Part shown: positions 27,334-35,794 of the stretch, one piece after another
Position numbering within the stretch: position 1 is the stretch's first letter
Layout of the letters: every line of letters starts with the position of its first letter
Assembly (NCBI GenBank): GCA_016197205.1
Contig: JACPWG010000116.1
Coordinates: 1-64,000 of the forward strand
Source: Planctomycetota bacterium
GTDB taxonomy: Bacteria > Planctomycetota > MHYJ01 > WSZJ01 > JACPWG01
Direction: 5' to 3'
DNA length: 64,000 nt
Program-made: the position numbers and the translations under genes
The notes under the pieces: generated by a model
Told to the model about the DNA's origin: nothing
Seen by the model: only the letters and a program-made list of their open reading frames with translations
The model's database searches: none

Positions 27334-27789
27334 GTGCCCGACGACTTCCACTTCTCCACCGAAGTCCGCGTCCGACTCCCCGAAACCGACGCCATGGGCA
27401 TCGTCTTCCATGGGTGCTTCTTCACCTACCTCGAGGTCGGCCGGATGGACTACCTCCGTAACCTCGGCCTGAATGAGAACAACAAACCGATCAAGGGCTT
27501 CGACAACGTGGTCGCGCACGCGGCGTGCGACTTCGAATCCCCCGCCCGCTTCGACGACCCCCTCGTCGTCCACGTCCGGATCGCCGAGATCCGCCGCACC
27601 AGCTTCCGGTTCGAGTTTCGGATCGTTCACAAGATGCGAAACCAGCTCATCGCGCGCGGGGAGTCGGTTCACGTCGCGCTTGACGGCGCCACGTGGACGC
27701 CGCTCCCCGTGCCGGAGGCGTTCCGGCGCGCGATCCAGGCGTTCGAGGGGGACTCGCTCCGGACGACCGCCGAGCCCGCGAAAGGCTGA
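27334..27789 (+). CDS. Acyl-CoA thioesterase, YbgC/4-hydroxybenzoyl-CoA type
   Basis: This hotdog-fold cytoplasmic thioesterase has 151 residues from GTG 27334 with AAGG upstream. The signature ETDAMGIVFHGCFFTYLE holds the catalytic Asp of the family (Asp at 18, in the TDAMG motif). The rest (GFDNVVAHAACDFESPARFDD, FRFEFRIVHK) is typical of YbgC-like enzymes, which hydrolyse acyl-CoA, often next to tol-pal. No tol-pal genes are here, so the substrate is open. Confidence 0.9.
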   Translation: MPDDFHFSTEVRVRLPETDAMGIVFHGCFFTYLEVGRMDYLRNLGLNENNKPIKGFDNVVAHAACDFESPARFDDPLVVHVRIAEIRRTSFRFEFRIVHKMRNQLIARGESVHVALDGATWTPLPVPEAFRRAIQAFEGDSLRTTAEPAKG

Positions 27790-27914
27790 GTGACGCGGCC
27801 CTCCGGCTCGGCCGCCGCGCTCCGAGGCCGGCAATCCGACCGCGGACAAGGCCTGGTGGCTCTAGCACAGGCTCGATCCGGCGCCCGGCCGCGGGCGCAC
27901 TCCCCGGAATTCCC

Positions 27915-27943
27915 TTGACGCCGCACGTCCCGCCCGCTATTTT
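27915..27943 (+). promoter_or_regulatory. Sigma-70-like promoter
   Basis: TTGACG, a 17-bp spacer, then TATTTT, 41 bp before ATG 27985. Confidence 0.6.
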
Positions 27944-27984
27944 TCGCCGCGAGGAAGATACCGCCCCCTACCGGGAGAGAGTAC

Positions 27985-28353
27985 ATGCAGATCGTCCGCG
28001 AGCTTCCCCTGCGCTACGACAAGATGCTCCGCAATCATCTCGTGCAGGGGGCCGATCAGGTTCACTACACGGTCTCGACCGTCCGACTCTATGACTACGA
28101 AATCAGCGACGGCCGGGCGAACTACGAAACGCGAGTGACGCAAACGGACGCCGACGGGCAATTCAAGAAGCTGGTCCAGCTCCTGTGCAAGCGCACGCCG
28201 GACAAGGATGTCGCGCTGAAGAACCACCAGGACGTGCTGGACAAGTTCGATGAAATGTTCGAGTTGAAGCCGCCGCCCCCGAAGCCCGCCCCCGCGCCGC
28301 CGGCTGCGAAGCCCGGCGCCGTGGCCGCCCCGCCTGCCCAAGGAAAAAAGTAG
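27985..28353 (+). CDS. Small protein of unknown function with Pro/Ala tail
   Basis: This 122-residue protein starts at ATG 27985 with GGGAGAG upstream and a clear promoter at 27915. Residues 1-88 are globular, without Cys or membrane segments. The last 34 residues are Pro/Ala/Lys-rich (PPPPKPAPAPPAAKPGAV). I do not recognise the family. A small hairpin (CTCCCGC-gaa-GCGGGAG, 28411-28427) follows the stop and could end transcription. Confidence 0.75.
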   Translation: MQIVRELPLRYDKMLRNHLVQGADQVHYTVSTVRLYDYEISDGRANYETRVTQTDADGQFKKLVQLLCKRTPDKDVALKNHQDVLDKFDEMFELKPPPPKPAPAPPAAKPGAVAAPPAQGKK

Positions 28354-28410
28354 CCGCTCACCCGGCCGCGCGCTGGGAATCCCCCTCTCCCGCCCTCGCG
28401 CCGTCCCCCG

Positions 28411-28427
28411 CTCCCGCGAAGCGGGAG
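28411..28427. repeat. REP-like hairpin
   Basis: A 7-bp perfect stem with a GAA loop in a CCCTCTCCC...GGGAGAGGGC context, a layout seen as dispersed repeats in many GC-rich bacteria. It lies 57 bp after the previous stop. Confidence 0.5.
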
Positions 28428-28603
28428 AGGGCTGGGGTAAGGGCCGCACCACGACGGACCCTCACCTGCCACCATCTCCCCCCCCGGCCGGCCCGTTCGA
28501 GGTGGGGAGGACTGTTCGACCGCCGTGAACTGGCGCATCAGATGCCAGGTGCGGGAAAGAGCCGCCTTCCCACACCAGTTCTCCGCCGGCCACGAGCCCT
28601 TGT

Positions 28604-28627
28604 GGTGCAGGGCTTCCGCCCTGCACC
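28604..28627. repeat. Perfect 10-bp-stem hairpin
   Basis: GGTGCAGGGC-ttcc-GCCCTGCACC. The 28354-29001 spacer around it has no convincing gene; there is no T tract, so a terminator role is unlikely. Confidence 0.6.
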
Positions 28628-29001
28628 GGCGGGACGCCCCGTATGCGAGTCACGAAGCGTTCGGAGGGCGGGTGCGGCCGAGGGAGGGAAATCGGAGGAG
28701 CAACCTCAGCCGCTTCGTGCGAGAGCAGGTGCACGGCGGACCCGTCCACCGAAGCACCCGCTCGCGAAGGCGGGACGCGACAAGGCACCCCACGGCGGGT
28801 TCAAGTCGCAGGATCAGTGAACAGGCGGTTTCCGCCCGGCCCCAGGGCGGCACAGCCATCTTGAATGGGCTGCCCCCCCGCCCCCCGACCTTCCCTACTC
28901 CGACCCGCCCCGCCCGCAAAAATTCGAGCGAGGGACACGGGCCCGTCAGGACCCGCGTCCCTCGTTGCGCTTCAGGCACCTGCCCTCGATCGACGACGCT
29001 A

Positions 29002-29769
29002 TCACCGACCGTCCATGTCGAGGGGTTCCGCTTCGTGGCCGAGCGTGGCGGATCGGATCTCCGCCCCGCGCCCAGTGCCCCCTCCGCCGCCCGGGTTCCC
29101 CAGCTCCACCGAGGCGCCGGGCCGCACGCCCCCATGTCCCGCGGTACTCTTCCTCACGTTTTTCGAGCGTCCGCGGCCCGGCTTTGAGCCGAGGCCGCGC
29201 CCCTTCGTCGACTTCGTCGATTTTGCCGACTTCATCCCCTTCTTGGCCGCGGCGGCTTTCGTCGCCTTCGAGGCCTTCACGGAAGGCGCCCGCCGGAGGC
29301 GCCCCGAATTTCCCGAGGAAAGCCCGCCTGGCCCCTTCCCCTTCGGGCGGGTCGACGCGTGCGCGCCCTTTTTCGACTTCTTGCCGTGGGCGCTCGGCTG
29401 CGCGCCTCCGCGGTCGTGCTTCGGCGTCACCTTCGGCCGCAGGTTCGGCTTTGGCGCGGGGTGCTTTTTGGAATGCGCCGGCCGCTTGACGATGGGCTTC
29501 GGCCGATGCGGGCCGGCGCCCGCGGCGGGCCGGCCGGGCTTTTCATGACCCGAGCGCGAGATGCCGGCCGTGCGGCGGGTCCCCTTCGCGGGGGCGAGTC
29601 CATGGAGGACCGCCTGCTTCTGGAGCGGCGGAGGTCCCAGCAGGGGCATCGCCGCGGCGACACCGGCCTCGCCCCCCGTCGTCGGGGCGGCCGGCGCGAC
29701 GGAGCCGAGGCAGGCGACGATTCCCAGGGAGCCCAAGCAGGCTGCGAGACATCGGACCCATCTGGACAT
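29002..29769 (-). CDS. Secreted Lys/Ala/Pro-rich basic protein
   Basis: This 255-residue protein has a likely signal peptide (CLAACLGSLGIVACLGSVAPAA). The mature region is low-complexity and strongly basic, with blocks such as KSKKGAHASTRPKGKG and KASKATKAAAAKKGMKSAKS that resemble histone H1 or AlgP tails. It should bind polyanions such as DNA or acidic polysaccharide, but the signal peptide points outside the cytoplasm. The opposite strand is also open, but its product lacks any domain logic. No ribosome site is obvious. Confidence 0.6.
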   Translation of the reverse strand: MSRWVRCLAACLGSLGIVACLGSVAPAAPTTGGEAGVAAAMPLLGPPPLQKQAVLHGLAPAKGTRRTAGISRSGHEKPGRPAAGAGPHRPKPIVKRPAHSKKHPAPKPNLRPKVTPKHDRGGAQPSAHGKKSKKGAHASTRPKGKGPGGLSSGNSGRLRRAPSVKASKATKAAAAKKGMKSAKSTKSTKGRGLGSKPGRGRSKNVRKSTAGHGGVRPGASVELGNPGGGGGTGRGAEIRSATLGHEAEPLDMDGR

Positions 29770-29933
29770 GGCTGGACCGTCCTTTCCGCTTGCGAGCCCT
29801 CGGGGTGGTGCGGGCCGTGGGCCCCCAAGGCCGGCGGCGCTTCCCCGCGAGTCTTCCGGGGAGGCGTTCCCTCCTCGGCTCTCTCCGGGGATTTATCGGC
29901 CGTCGGCCCGGGATCCTCGAGCGGAAAAACCGG

Positions 29934-30938
29934 TTACTTGCGGGTAATCTTGATCCCGTAGTCGTTCAGCTTGCGGTCCAGCGTGGGGCGCGCGATCTTG
30001 AGGTAGGCACAGGCCTGGCGCTTGTTCCCCTTGGTCAACTCCAGCACGCGTTCGATGTGCCGTCTCTCGATGGTCGCCAGCGACAGGTCCTCCGCGACGG
30101 AGAGCGGGAGCTCCGTGTCGATCAGCTTCACGTTGAGCGAGAAGTCCTCCAGCCACAGGACGTCCCGCTCCGCCACCGTGACGGCGCGCTTGATCTGCGC
30201 GCGCAGCTCCCGGATGTTCCCCGGCCAATCGTGCCGCATCAGGTAGCTCATGGCCACGTGGGAAATGCCCTTCACGTCCCGTTTGAAGGAGGTGGCGAAT
30301 TCCTTCACGAAGGTCTCGGCCAGGAGGGGAATGTCCTCTTTCCGCCGGCGCAGCGGCGGCAGCTCGATGCGGATTTCGTTGAGCCGGAAATAGAGGTCCT
30401 CGCGGAACTCCCCCGCCTCGATCATCTGCGGGAGATCGCGGTTCGTGGCCGCGACCGTGCGGACGTTGACGCGGACCGTGTCCTCGCCGCCGATGCGCTC
30501 GAACTCGCGGTACTCGATCGCGCGCAGGATCTTCGCCTGCGCCGACGTGGACATGTCCCCGATCTCGTCGAGGAAGAGGGTCCCCTCGTCGGCCATTTCG
30601 AAGCGGCCCCGGCGCTTCGCATCGGCGCCGGTGAAGGACCCGCGCTCGTGCCCGAAGAGCTCGGACTCGAGCAGGGTCTCGGTCAACGCGCTGCAGTTGA
30701 CGGCGATGAAGCCCTTGCTGCGGCGGTTCGAGGCATGGTGGATGGCCCGCGCGACCAGCTCTTTCCCGGTCCCGCTTTCCCCCAGCAGGAGAATGGTCAC
30801 GTCGCTGTCGGCGGCGCGCGCCGCTTTCCGCAGGGCTGACTTCATCTCCTCGTTCTGCGTGAGGATGGAATCGAACGTGACTTCGGTGCCCGGGCCCGGA
30901 CCGATTCCCGATCCACTGGCTTCCGGTGTCTTCTCCAT
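29934..30938 (-). CDS. Sigma-54-dependent transcriptional activator (AAA+ and HTH only)
   Basis: This 334-residue protein is a minimal enhancer-binding activator without a receiver or sensor domain. The AAA+ core has Walker A GESGTGKE (near 54-61), the sigma-54 contact loop as GSFTGA rather than GAFTGA, and Walker B LFLDEIGD. The C-terminal Fis-type helix-turn-helix is KGNKRQACAYLKIARPTLDRK. Activity must be set by a partner or by abundance; it resembles PspF in architecture. It is divergent from the TPR gene at 31075. A sigma-54 promoter is present at 50857-50871. Confidence 0.95.
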   Translation of the reverse strand: MEKTPEASGSGIGPGPGTEVTFDSILTQNEEMKSALRKAARAADSDVTILLLGESGTGKELVARAIHHASNRRSKGFIAVNCSALTETLLESELFGHERGSFTGADAKRRGRFEMADEGTLFLDEIGDMSTSAQAKILRAIEYREFERIGGEDTVRVNVRTVAATNRDLPQMIEAGEFREDLYFRLNEIRIELPPLRRRKEDIPLLAETFVKEFATSFKRDVKGISHVAMSYLMRHDWPGNIRELRAQIKRAVTVAERDVLWLEDFSLNVKLIDTELPLSVAEDLSLATIERRHIERVLELTKGNKRQACAYLKIARPTLDRKLNDYGIKITRK

Positions 30939-31016
30939 GCAGGCGCTCCCCGTTGTAAGGCAAGCAGGCTGGCCGAACGCGTGATTCTAGAATCCGCCGC
31001 CGGGCAAGTCAATGAC

Positions 31017-31045
31017 TTGACAGGTTGCGGCCGGAAGGGTAGCAT
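31017..31045 (+). promoter_or_regulatory. Sigma-70 promoter, near consensus
   Basis: TTGACA (perfect), a 17-bp spacer, then TAGCAT, with AGGAG before ATG 31075. Confidence 0.7.
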
Positions 31046-31074
31046 CCCCCTTCCCCCGTCAGGAGCTTCTCGAC

Positions 31075-31887
31075 ATGCCCCATCGTCGCGGACCGCTGGG
31101 CCGCGGAGGGCGTCCCCCGGCTCGCCTGCTCGTCGCCTGCGCGGTCGCATGGGGACTCAGCGGGGTCCTGCTGCCCGCCGCCGGCGGCGAGGACGCCGTG
31201 GACCGTCTCGTCCGGTCCGCGGATGCGCTCTTCGAGGCGCACCGCAAGGAGGGGAAGGTCCAGCCGGCCATCGAGGAGTACCAGAAGGCGATCGTGCTGG
31301 ACGACCGCCGGCAGGAGGCGTACTGGAAGCTGGCGCGGGCCGTCTACGTCCTGGGCGAAGACCTGCAGGACGGCGCCGCGGCCGCGGCGATCTACCGCGA
31401 GGGAATCGAGTACGCGAAGATGGCGGTCGAGTTGGACCCGCGGAGCGCGGAGGCGCACTTCTGGCTCGGGCTCCTGTACGGGGTCTTCGGCCGCGCCCAG
31501 GGGATGATGCAGAGCCTCCACCTGATCGAGCCGATCAAGAACGAGATGAACCGCGTCCTCGAACTGGATCCCGCCTGCGAAAACGCGGGCGCCTATCGCG
31601 TGCTGGGCCGCATGTATTGGGCGCTGCCGCGTTGGCTGGGCGGAGACACCCGGCGTTCCGTGGAGTACCTGAGAAAGGCCGTCGAGCTGGCGCCGGACGA
31701 GGTCGACAACCACATGCTGCTCGCGGACTCGTGCGTTTCCGAGGGGCTGAAGGAAGAGGCCCAGGCGCATGTGGATTGGGTTGCCCGCAAGGCCCAGGAC
31801 GCGGCCTGGGCGGCGGACCACAAGGGGGACTTGCGCGAAGCCCGTCGCCTCCGGACCCGGCTCGAGGGGAACGGCCGGCACGATTGA
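31075..31887 (+). CDS. Secreted TPR protein, TRAP-transporter T-component-like
   Basis: This 270-residue protein starts at ATG 31075 with AGGAG upstream and a signal peptide (LLVACAVAWGLSGVLLPAAGG). The mature part is helical repeats. SAEAHFWLGLLYG, YRVLGRMYWALPRWLGGDTRRS and SVEYLRKAVELAPDEVDNHMLL match the TatT family, periplasmic proteins that associate with TRAP transporters. No TRAP permease is in this window, so it may act alone or elsewhere. The next gene starts 68 bp later on the same strand. Confidence 0.82.
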   Translation: MPHRRGPLGRGGRPPARLLVACAVAWGLSGVLLPAAGGEDAVDRLVRSADALFEAHRKEGKVQPAIEEYQKAIVLDDRRQEAYWKLARAVYVLGEDLQDGAAAAAIYREGIEYAKMAVELDPRSAEAHFWLGLLYGVFGRAQGMMQSLHLIEPIKNEMNRVLELDPACENAGAYRVLGRMYWALPRWLGGDTRRSVEYLRKAVELAPDEVDNHMLLADSCVSEGLKEEAQAHVDWVARKAQDAAWAADHKGDLREARRLRTRLEGNGRHD

Positions 31888-31954
31888 CCCGACGGCGCCG
31901 CGCACGGCCCAGCGCACGCGACTTCAGCCTTCACTCCCGAGCAGGAGCCGGCTC

Positions 31955-32764
31955 GTGCGGAACAGGCGCACCCTCCCCCAACGGCTCGCGCCGCTTGCGC
32001 TCGTGCTTCTTTTTTTTGCATACGCCGCGCGTGCCCAGGATCCGGCGCCCGCCCCGTCGCCCGCGCCGAGCACCGCCCCGCTCCCGCCCGCCCTCGCCAA
32101 GGCGGTCGCCACCTACGACGACGCCGCGCAGGGCATGACGGACTACGCCGTGGATCTGAAAATCTCCCAGACCCCCCCCAAGGCCCCCCCCCGCACGCTC
32201 GAGGTCCGGCGGTACTGGAAGGCCCCCGGCAAGCTCAAGTTCGTCTTCAAGACCCCCACCGGCGCGGACGAGTCGGAGGTCCCCGGCATCGTCGTGAACC
32301 TCGTCACCCCCCTGGCCGCCCTTCGCCAGGCCCTCGAGGAAACGCCGAACTACGACTTCACCGAGTCCCTGGAGGGCGAGCTCCGGCGCCTCGAGGGGAA
32401 GGTGCGCAAGGGCGCCCCTGCGCACCTTGCGGACAACCTGACCGCATGGATCGATGCGACCGGCCGGATCCCGCGCCTCGCGCAGCTCCGCCCGGGCATG
32501 GAGGTCACGACCACCCTCGCCTGCGAGGAGCGCGAAGGGAAGCGCCTCCTCACCTCCGTCGAAGAGCGCCACGGAAAGCGCGGCGTGGTGATCGCATGGG
32601 ACTATGCGAAGGTCGGCGACCGCTGGCTGGTGGCCCACGAAGCCGTCCGCCCCCTCGAAAAGGACCACCCCGAGCGCGGACCCAGCGAGGGGACCGTGAC
32701 GGTCGAGTTCACCAACCACCAGGTGAACGCGGGCATCGAAGACTCCCTCTTCGACGCGAAGTAG
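31955..32764 (+). CDS. Secreted protein of unknown function, LolA-like layout
   Basis: This is 269 residues from GTG 31955 with CAGGAG 8 bases upstream. A signal peptide (LAPLALVLLFFAYAARA) includes a T8 run at 32010-32017 that encodes Leu-Phe-Phe. A Pro/Ala linker precedes a domain with MTDYAVDLKISQTPPKAPP, KLKFVFKTPTGADE and DYAKVGDRWLVAHEAVR, consistent with an outer-membrane lipoprotein-sorting-like fold. I do not recognise the exact family. Similar in style to 6295-7167. Confidence 0.78.
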   Translation: MRNRRTLPQRLAPLALVLLFFAYAARAQDPAPAPSPAPSTAPLPPALAKAVATYDDAAQGMTDYAVDLKISQTPPKAPPRTLEVRRYWKAPGKLKFVFKTPTGADESEVPGIVVNLVTPLAALRQALEETPNYDFTESLEGELRRLEGKVRKGAPAHLADNLTAWIDATGRIPRLAQLRPGMEVTTTLACEEREGKRLLTSVEERHGKRGVVIAWDYAKVGDRWLVAHEAVRPLEKDHPERGPSEGTVTVEFTNHQVNAGIEDSLFDAK

Positions 32765-33011
32765 GGATCCTGCGCGCGACGCCGCGACTCTTCCGCGCGC
32801 CCGCTGCGCTCCGAGGGCACGCGCGGAAAGGACTTCGCAACCTCGGTCCTCGATGCGCGTGGGGGCGCGGTGCGGCCCGCGAAAGCGCCAAGCGCCTTTG
32901 CGAGCGCCCTATCGCCGCCGCGTCCCTCGCTCGCCGCCGGTAGGGGCACGGCGCTGCCGTGCCCCGTCCTTGCACCTGTCCTCCACTCCACCGCCGCCCT
33001 CCCGGTCGCGG

Positions 33012-33989
33012 CTACCGCTCCTCCCCCGACGCCGGTCCGCACGCCTCTTCCCGCGAGATCGAGCCGTCGTGGTCCGCATCCAGCCGGTCAAACGCCTCCT
33101 CCGAGCCGCCGAACTCCTCGCGCGACACGCGGCCGTCGCCGTTCCGATCGTACCGCTCGACGAAGCCGCGCGCGGGCGCGCTGTACTTGTGGCCGACGAA
33201 CGCCAGCACGTCCGCAACCACGATCCCGCCATCCCCGTCCTCGTCCAACTCGTTGAACCCGACCGGCGCCTGGAGCGGGAACTCCTCACGCGTGACGATG
33301 CCGTCGCCGTCCCTGTCCACCTCGCGGAACTTGTTCATCCCCTCGCGCAGCCGCGCGAGCAGGCCGCTTGCCTGGGCCGCCTCCGCCTCCGCGAAGGAGA
33401 CCGTGCCGTCCGCGTCCGCGTCGAGGCTCGGGAACGCGGGCAGCGCCTCCTCGGGACACTCCGTACGCGAGATGCGGCCGTCGCCGTTCCGATCCAGTTT
33501 GCGCAGCTTCGCCTTCAGATCGGCGCGTTCGCGTGCCGGCTGACCGTCGCGGCCGACCGCTCCCCTGCCCGCCTCGGCCCTGGTCACGAAGCCGTCGCCG
33601 TCCCGGTCCAGCTCCCGGAAGCGTTCGCGGCCGTCCTCCGGGCACTCCGCGTTCGAAATCCGCCCGTCGCCGTCCCGGTCGAGCTTGCGGAAAAGCGCGT
33701 TGACGTCCTCGGAGGCGCGTTTGCGGTCCGAGCCCTTCGCCGCCTGCAGCGCGCGAAGTTCCTCGAGGGTCACGACGCCGTCACTGTTCGCGTCGGCGGC
33801 ATCGAAGAGGTCCTCGCCGAACGGGAACTCGTCGAGCGTGAGCTTGCCGTCTCCGTTCGTGTCGCAGACCTCCACGAACGCGCGTCCCTCGTGGTCTTGC
33901 GCGTGCGCCTTGCGGATCCAGAGCCCCGCGACCGGCACGGCCACGGCCACGGCGGCGAAAGCGGCGATCCAGGCGAGTCGGTTCTTCAT
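33012..33989 (-). CDS. Secreted protein with ten EF-hand loops
   Basis: This 325-residue protein has a signal peptide (IAAFAAVAVAVPVAGLWIRKAHA). The mature part carries ten 12-residue EF-hand-type loops, for example DTNGDGKLTLDE, DANSDGVVTLEE, DRDGDGRISNAE and DADHDGSISREE. One, DEDGDGGIVVAD, ends in Asp. All keep Asp at positions 1, 3 or 5 and should bind calcium. Such EF-hand arrays are common in planctomycetes. A -10 box TAGAAT with -35 TTGCCG (spacer 16) lies upstream on the minus strand. Confidence 0.92.
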   Translation of the reverse strand: MKNRLAWIAAFAAVAVAVPVAGLWIRKAHAQDHEGRAFVEVCDTNGDGKLTLDEFPFGEDLFDAADANSDGVVTLEELRALQAAKGSDRKRASEDVNALFRKLDRDGDGRISNAECPEDGRERFRELDRDGDGFVTRAEAGRGAVGRDGQPARERADLKAKLRKLDRNGDGRISRTECPEEALPAFPSLDADADGTVSFAEAEAAQASGLLARLREGMNKFREVDRDGDGIVTREEFPLQAPVGFNELDEDGDGGIVVADVLAFVGHKYSAPARGFVERYDRNGDGRVSREEFGGSEEAFDRLDADHDGSISREEACGPASGEER

Positions 33990-34049
33990 CTTCGATCCCC
34001 CGAGAAGCGTTGCGTGCCTCGCTCGTCGTCACAGCGACGAATCGTCCTT

Positions 34050-34077
34050 ATTCTACACTGCCCAGGAGCAGCGGCAA
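34050..34077 (-). promoter_or_regulatory. Sigma-70-like promoter of the EF-hand gene
   Basis: On the minus strand, TTGCCG, a 16-bp spacer, then TAGAAT. It ends about 60 bp before ATG 33989. Confidence 0.5.
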
Positions 34078-34434
34078 GCGACCCCCGGCAGGCGGTCGCC
34101 CACGGCCGCCGAACGGTCGATTTCCGGCGACCGGCGGTCGTGAGGGGACGCGCTGCCTTCGTGCGAGCGCCTCCCGTGGGGTGGTCGGCTACGCCCCCGC
34201 TACCCGACGATGTCCGCTCGCCCGAGCCATTCGAAGAGCCGAAACTCGAGCCAGAAGACCATGGTGCACGCCGCGGCAAATACCCAGGCCCACCTGCGAC
34301 CGGCCCCTCGCCCGGTCTAGGGGTGTCGCAGCGAAAGGGTCGCCGCTATCCAAAGGCGCGCATCCCCGATCAGACGACGGCGAGGAACATCTCGGTTCCC
34401 CTCGAAATGAAGAGACGGCGGGCAATCCAGATCG

Positions 34435-34461
34435 GAACCGCGACCGTGAGGGAGCGGTCTC
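34435..34461 (+). repeat. Core of the composite dispersed repeat, isolated copy
   Basis: The 27-bp core as at 19097-19123. A divergent inverted relative lies at 34619-34647 (GGACCGCTCGCTCACGCTCG). The spacer 33990-34676 has no gene. Confidence 0.7.
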
Positions 34462-34676
34462 GGCCTGTTTTCAGGTACCCCCGTGTCCGAGCCCGCCGAC
34501 GGGCCTGCGACGGCCAGGGCTCGACCATTTCCGGCGAAATTGCGCATCGCCTCCGAGTTGGCTCCGCGGGTTCGGACGCGTGGGGCGAGGTGCAAACTGG
34601 CGTCGTGGGAGCACGCCGCGGGACCGCTCGCTCACGCTCGCGGTTCGGAGTTTCCGGGTGGTCGCCGGCGGCCCCC

Positions 34677-35126
34677 TCACCCGCGCACGCGCACGTACCG
34701 GATCGGGCAGCCCAGCGCCGCTTCCACGCGGCGCGTCTCGCCGTCGAGCGGCGCACGCACCGGCTCTGCGATCTCCGCGACCCAGCGACCAAAACGTGCC
34801 GGATACTCATAGACGAGGTCGTTCAGCGTCGTCTGCCGCTGACAACAGGGGGCTCGCACGAGCAACCGGCCGAAGCCGCCCGCCCGCGCCTCGGCCATCG
34901 CCAGCCGCCACCACGCGTTCGGCAACAGCTCGCGGCAGTTCGGACAGCAGATCTCCCCCACCCCGCCCGGGTCCACGAAGACCGGACGCGAATGCACGCG
35001 GATCCGGAACGCGTCCGGGGGCGCGAGCGCGGCGAGGATGTTGCGGAGTGCGTCCTGGCTCCCGGTCTCCGGCACGAACTCCGGATCGGCGGGCACGATC
35101 ACGAGGCGATTTCGGGCTAGCGACAC
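34677..35126 (-). CDS. Cys-containing protein of unknown function
   Basis: This 149-residue product starts at GTG 35126. It has two Cys pairs, CCPNC near 84 and CCQRQ near 113, plus a C-terminal GCPIRYVRVRG, so a zinc site is likely. There is no signal peptide or membrane segment. Earlier in-frame codons up to 35528 pass through a dispersed repeat (35210-35330), so the later start is preferred. I do not recognise the family. Confidence 0.65.
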   Translation of the reverse strand: MSLARNRLVIVPADPEFVPETGSQDALRNILAALAPPDAFRIRVHSRPVFVDPGGVGEICCPNCRELLPNAWWRLAMAEARAGGFGRLLVRAPCCQRQTTLNDLVYEYPARFGRWVAEIAEPVRAPLDGETRRVEAALGCPIRYVRVRG

Positions 35127-35209
35127 GATGGACCGCCTGGATGTAAGCTGAGGGGAATGGAGGCTAGCGGACCGTTGACGAAGTCCAGAAACGATGCCCG
35201 GGGGCGCGG

Positions 35210-35330
35210 GCCTCCATCGTTCGCTCGCTCGACGCGAGCTACGGAGCGCAGGCCGGCCCGCGAAAACGGCCGCATGGGTTACGACCCACCGTGACGGATT
35301 TGACGACCGTGGCCGAAGTTCGTCAACGGG
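35210..35330 (-). repeat. Second dispersed repeat family, copy 1
   Basis: On the minus strand this aligns with 42820-42943 (plus), with the best match over 62 bp (35210-35271 with 42882-42943). Spacer 35127-35794 has no gene. Confidence 0.75.
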
Positions 35331-35520
35331 CCGCCAGCGTTCGCAGGCCGCCCATGATGCGGACGAGTCTCGTCTGATTCGTCGGCCGACGGCCCCGCCT
35401 GAAGGCGGAACTGCGAACGGGTCCGAGGGCTGCGAAGCTCGGGGGAGAACTCCCGACCGTTCGTAGGGCCCGTAGAGAAACAACTCCTGCATCTCGGAAA
35501 CCGGGGAGCTTCTCAGGAAA

Positions 35521-35672
35521 AGGCTCAAGGCTCAATGATCAATTCTCAGGCACGGCTCAAAGTTCAAGGCTCAGAGTCCGCGATTCCATGCCCGGGCTAC
35601 GTTTCGTGGTGGTCATTGAGAATTGAACCTTGAGCCTTGTCTGAGTCCTGAAAATTGAGCATTGAGAATTCT
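35521..35672. repeat. AT-rich inverted and direct repeats
   Basis: Two patches (GGCTCAAGGCTCAATGATCA and TTGAGAATTGAACCTTGAGC) are near inverse complements 60 bp apart, followed by further TTGAGAATT words. Confidence 0.6.
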
Positions 35673-35794
35673 TGTCGCCCCCTGCGCGTCAAACGAGCAA
35701 GTTATTTTCTTACGGGCCCGTAGTTCCCCCTTCCGGGGGAGTCGAGCAAGGGCAGGCGGTCGCACCGCTGCCGCCGGCCGCGGCGCCGCGCGAC

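Noticed and set aside
28865..29548. Plus-strand frame opposite the basic secreted protein
   Set aside because: No ribosome site, signal or domain; the minus strand has a signal peptide.
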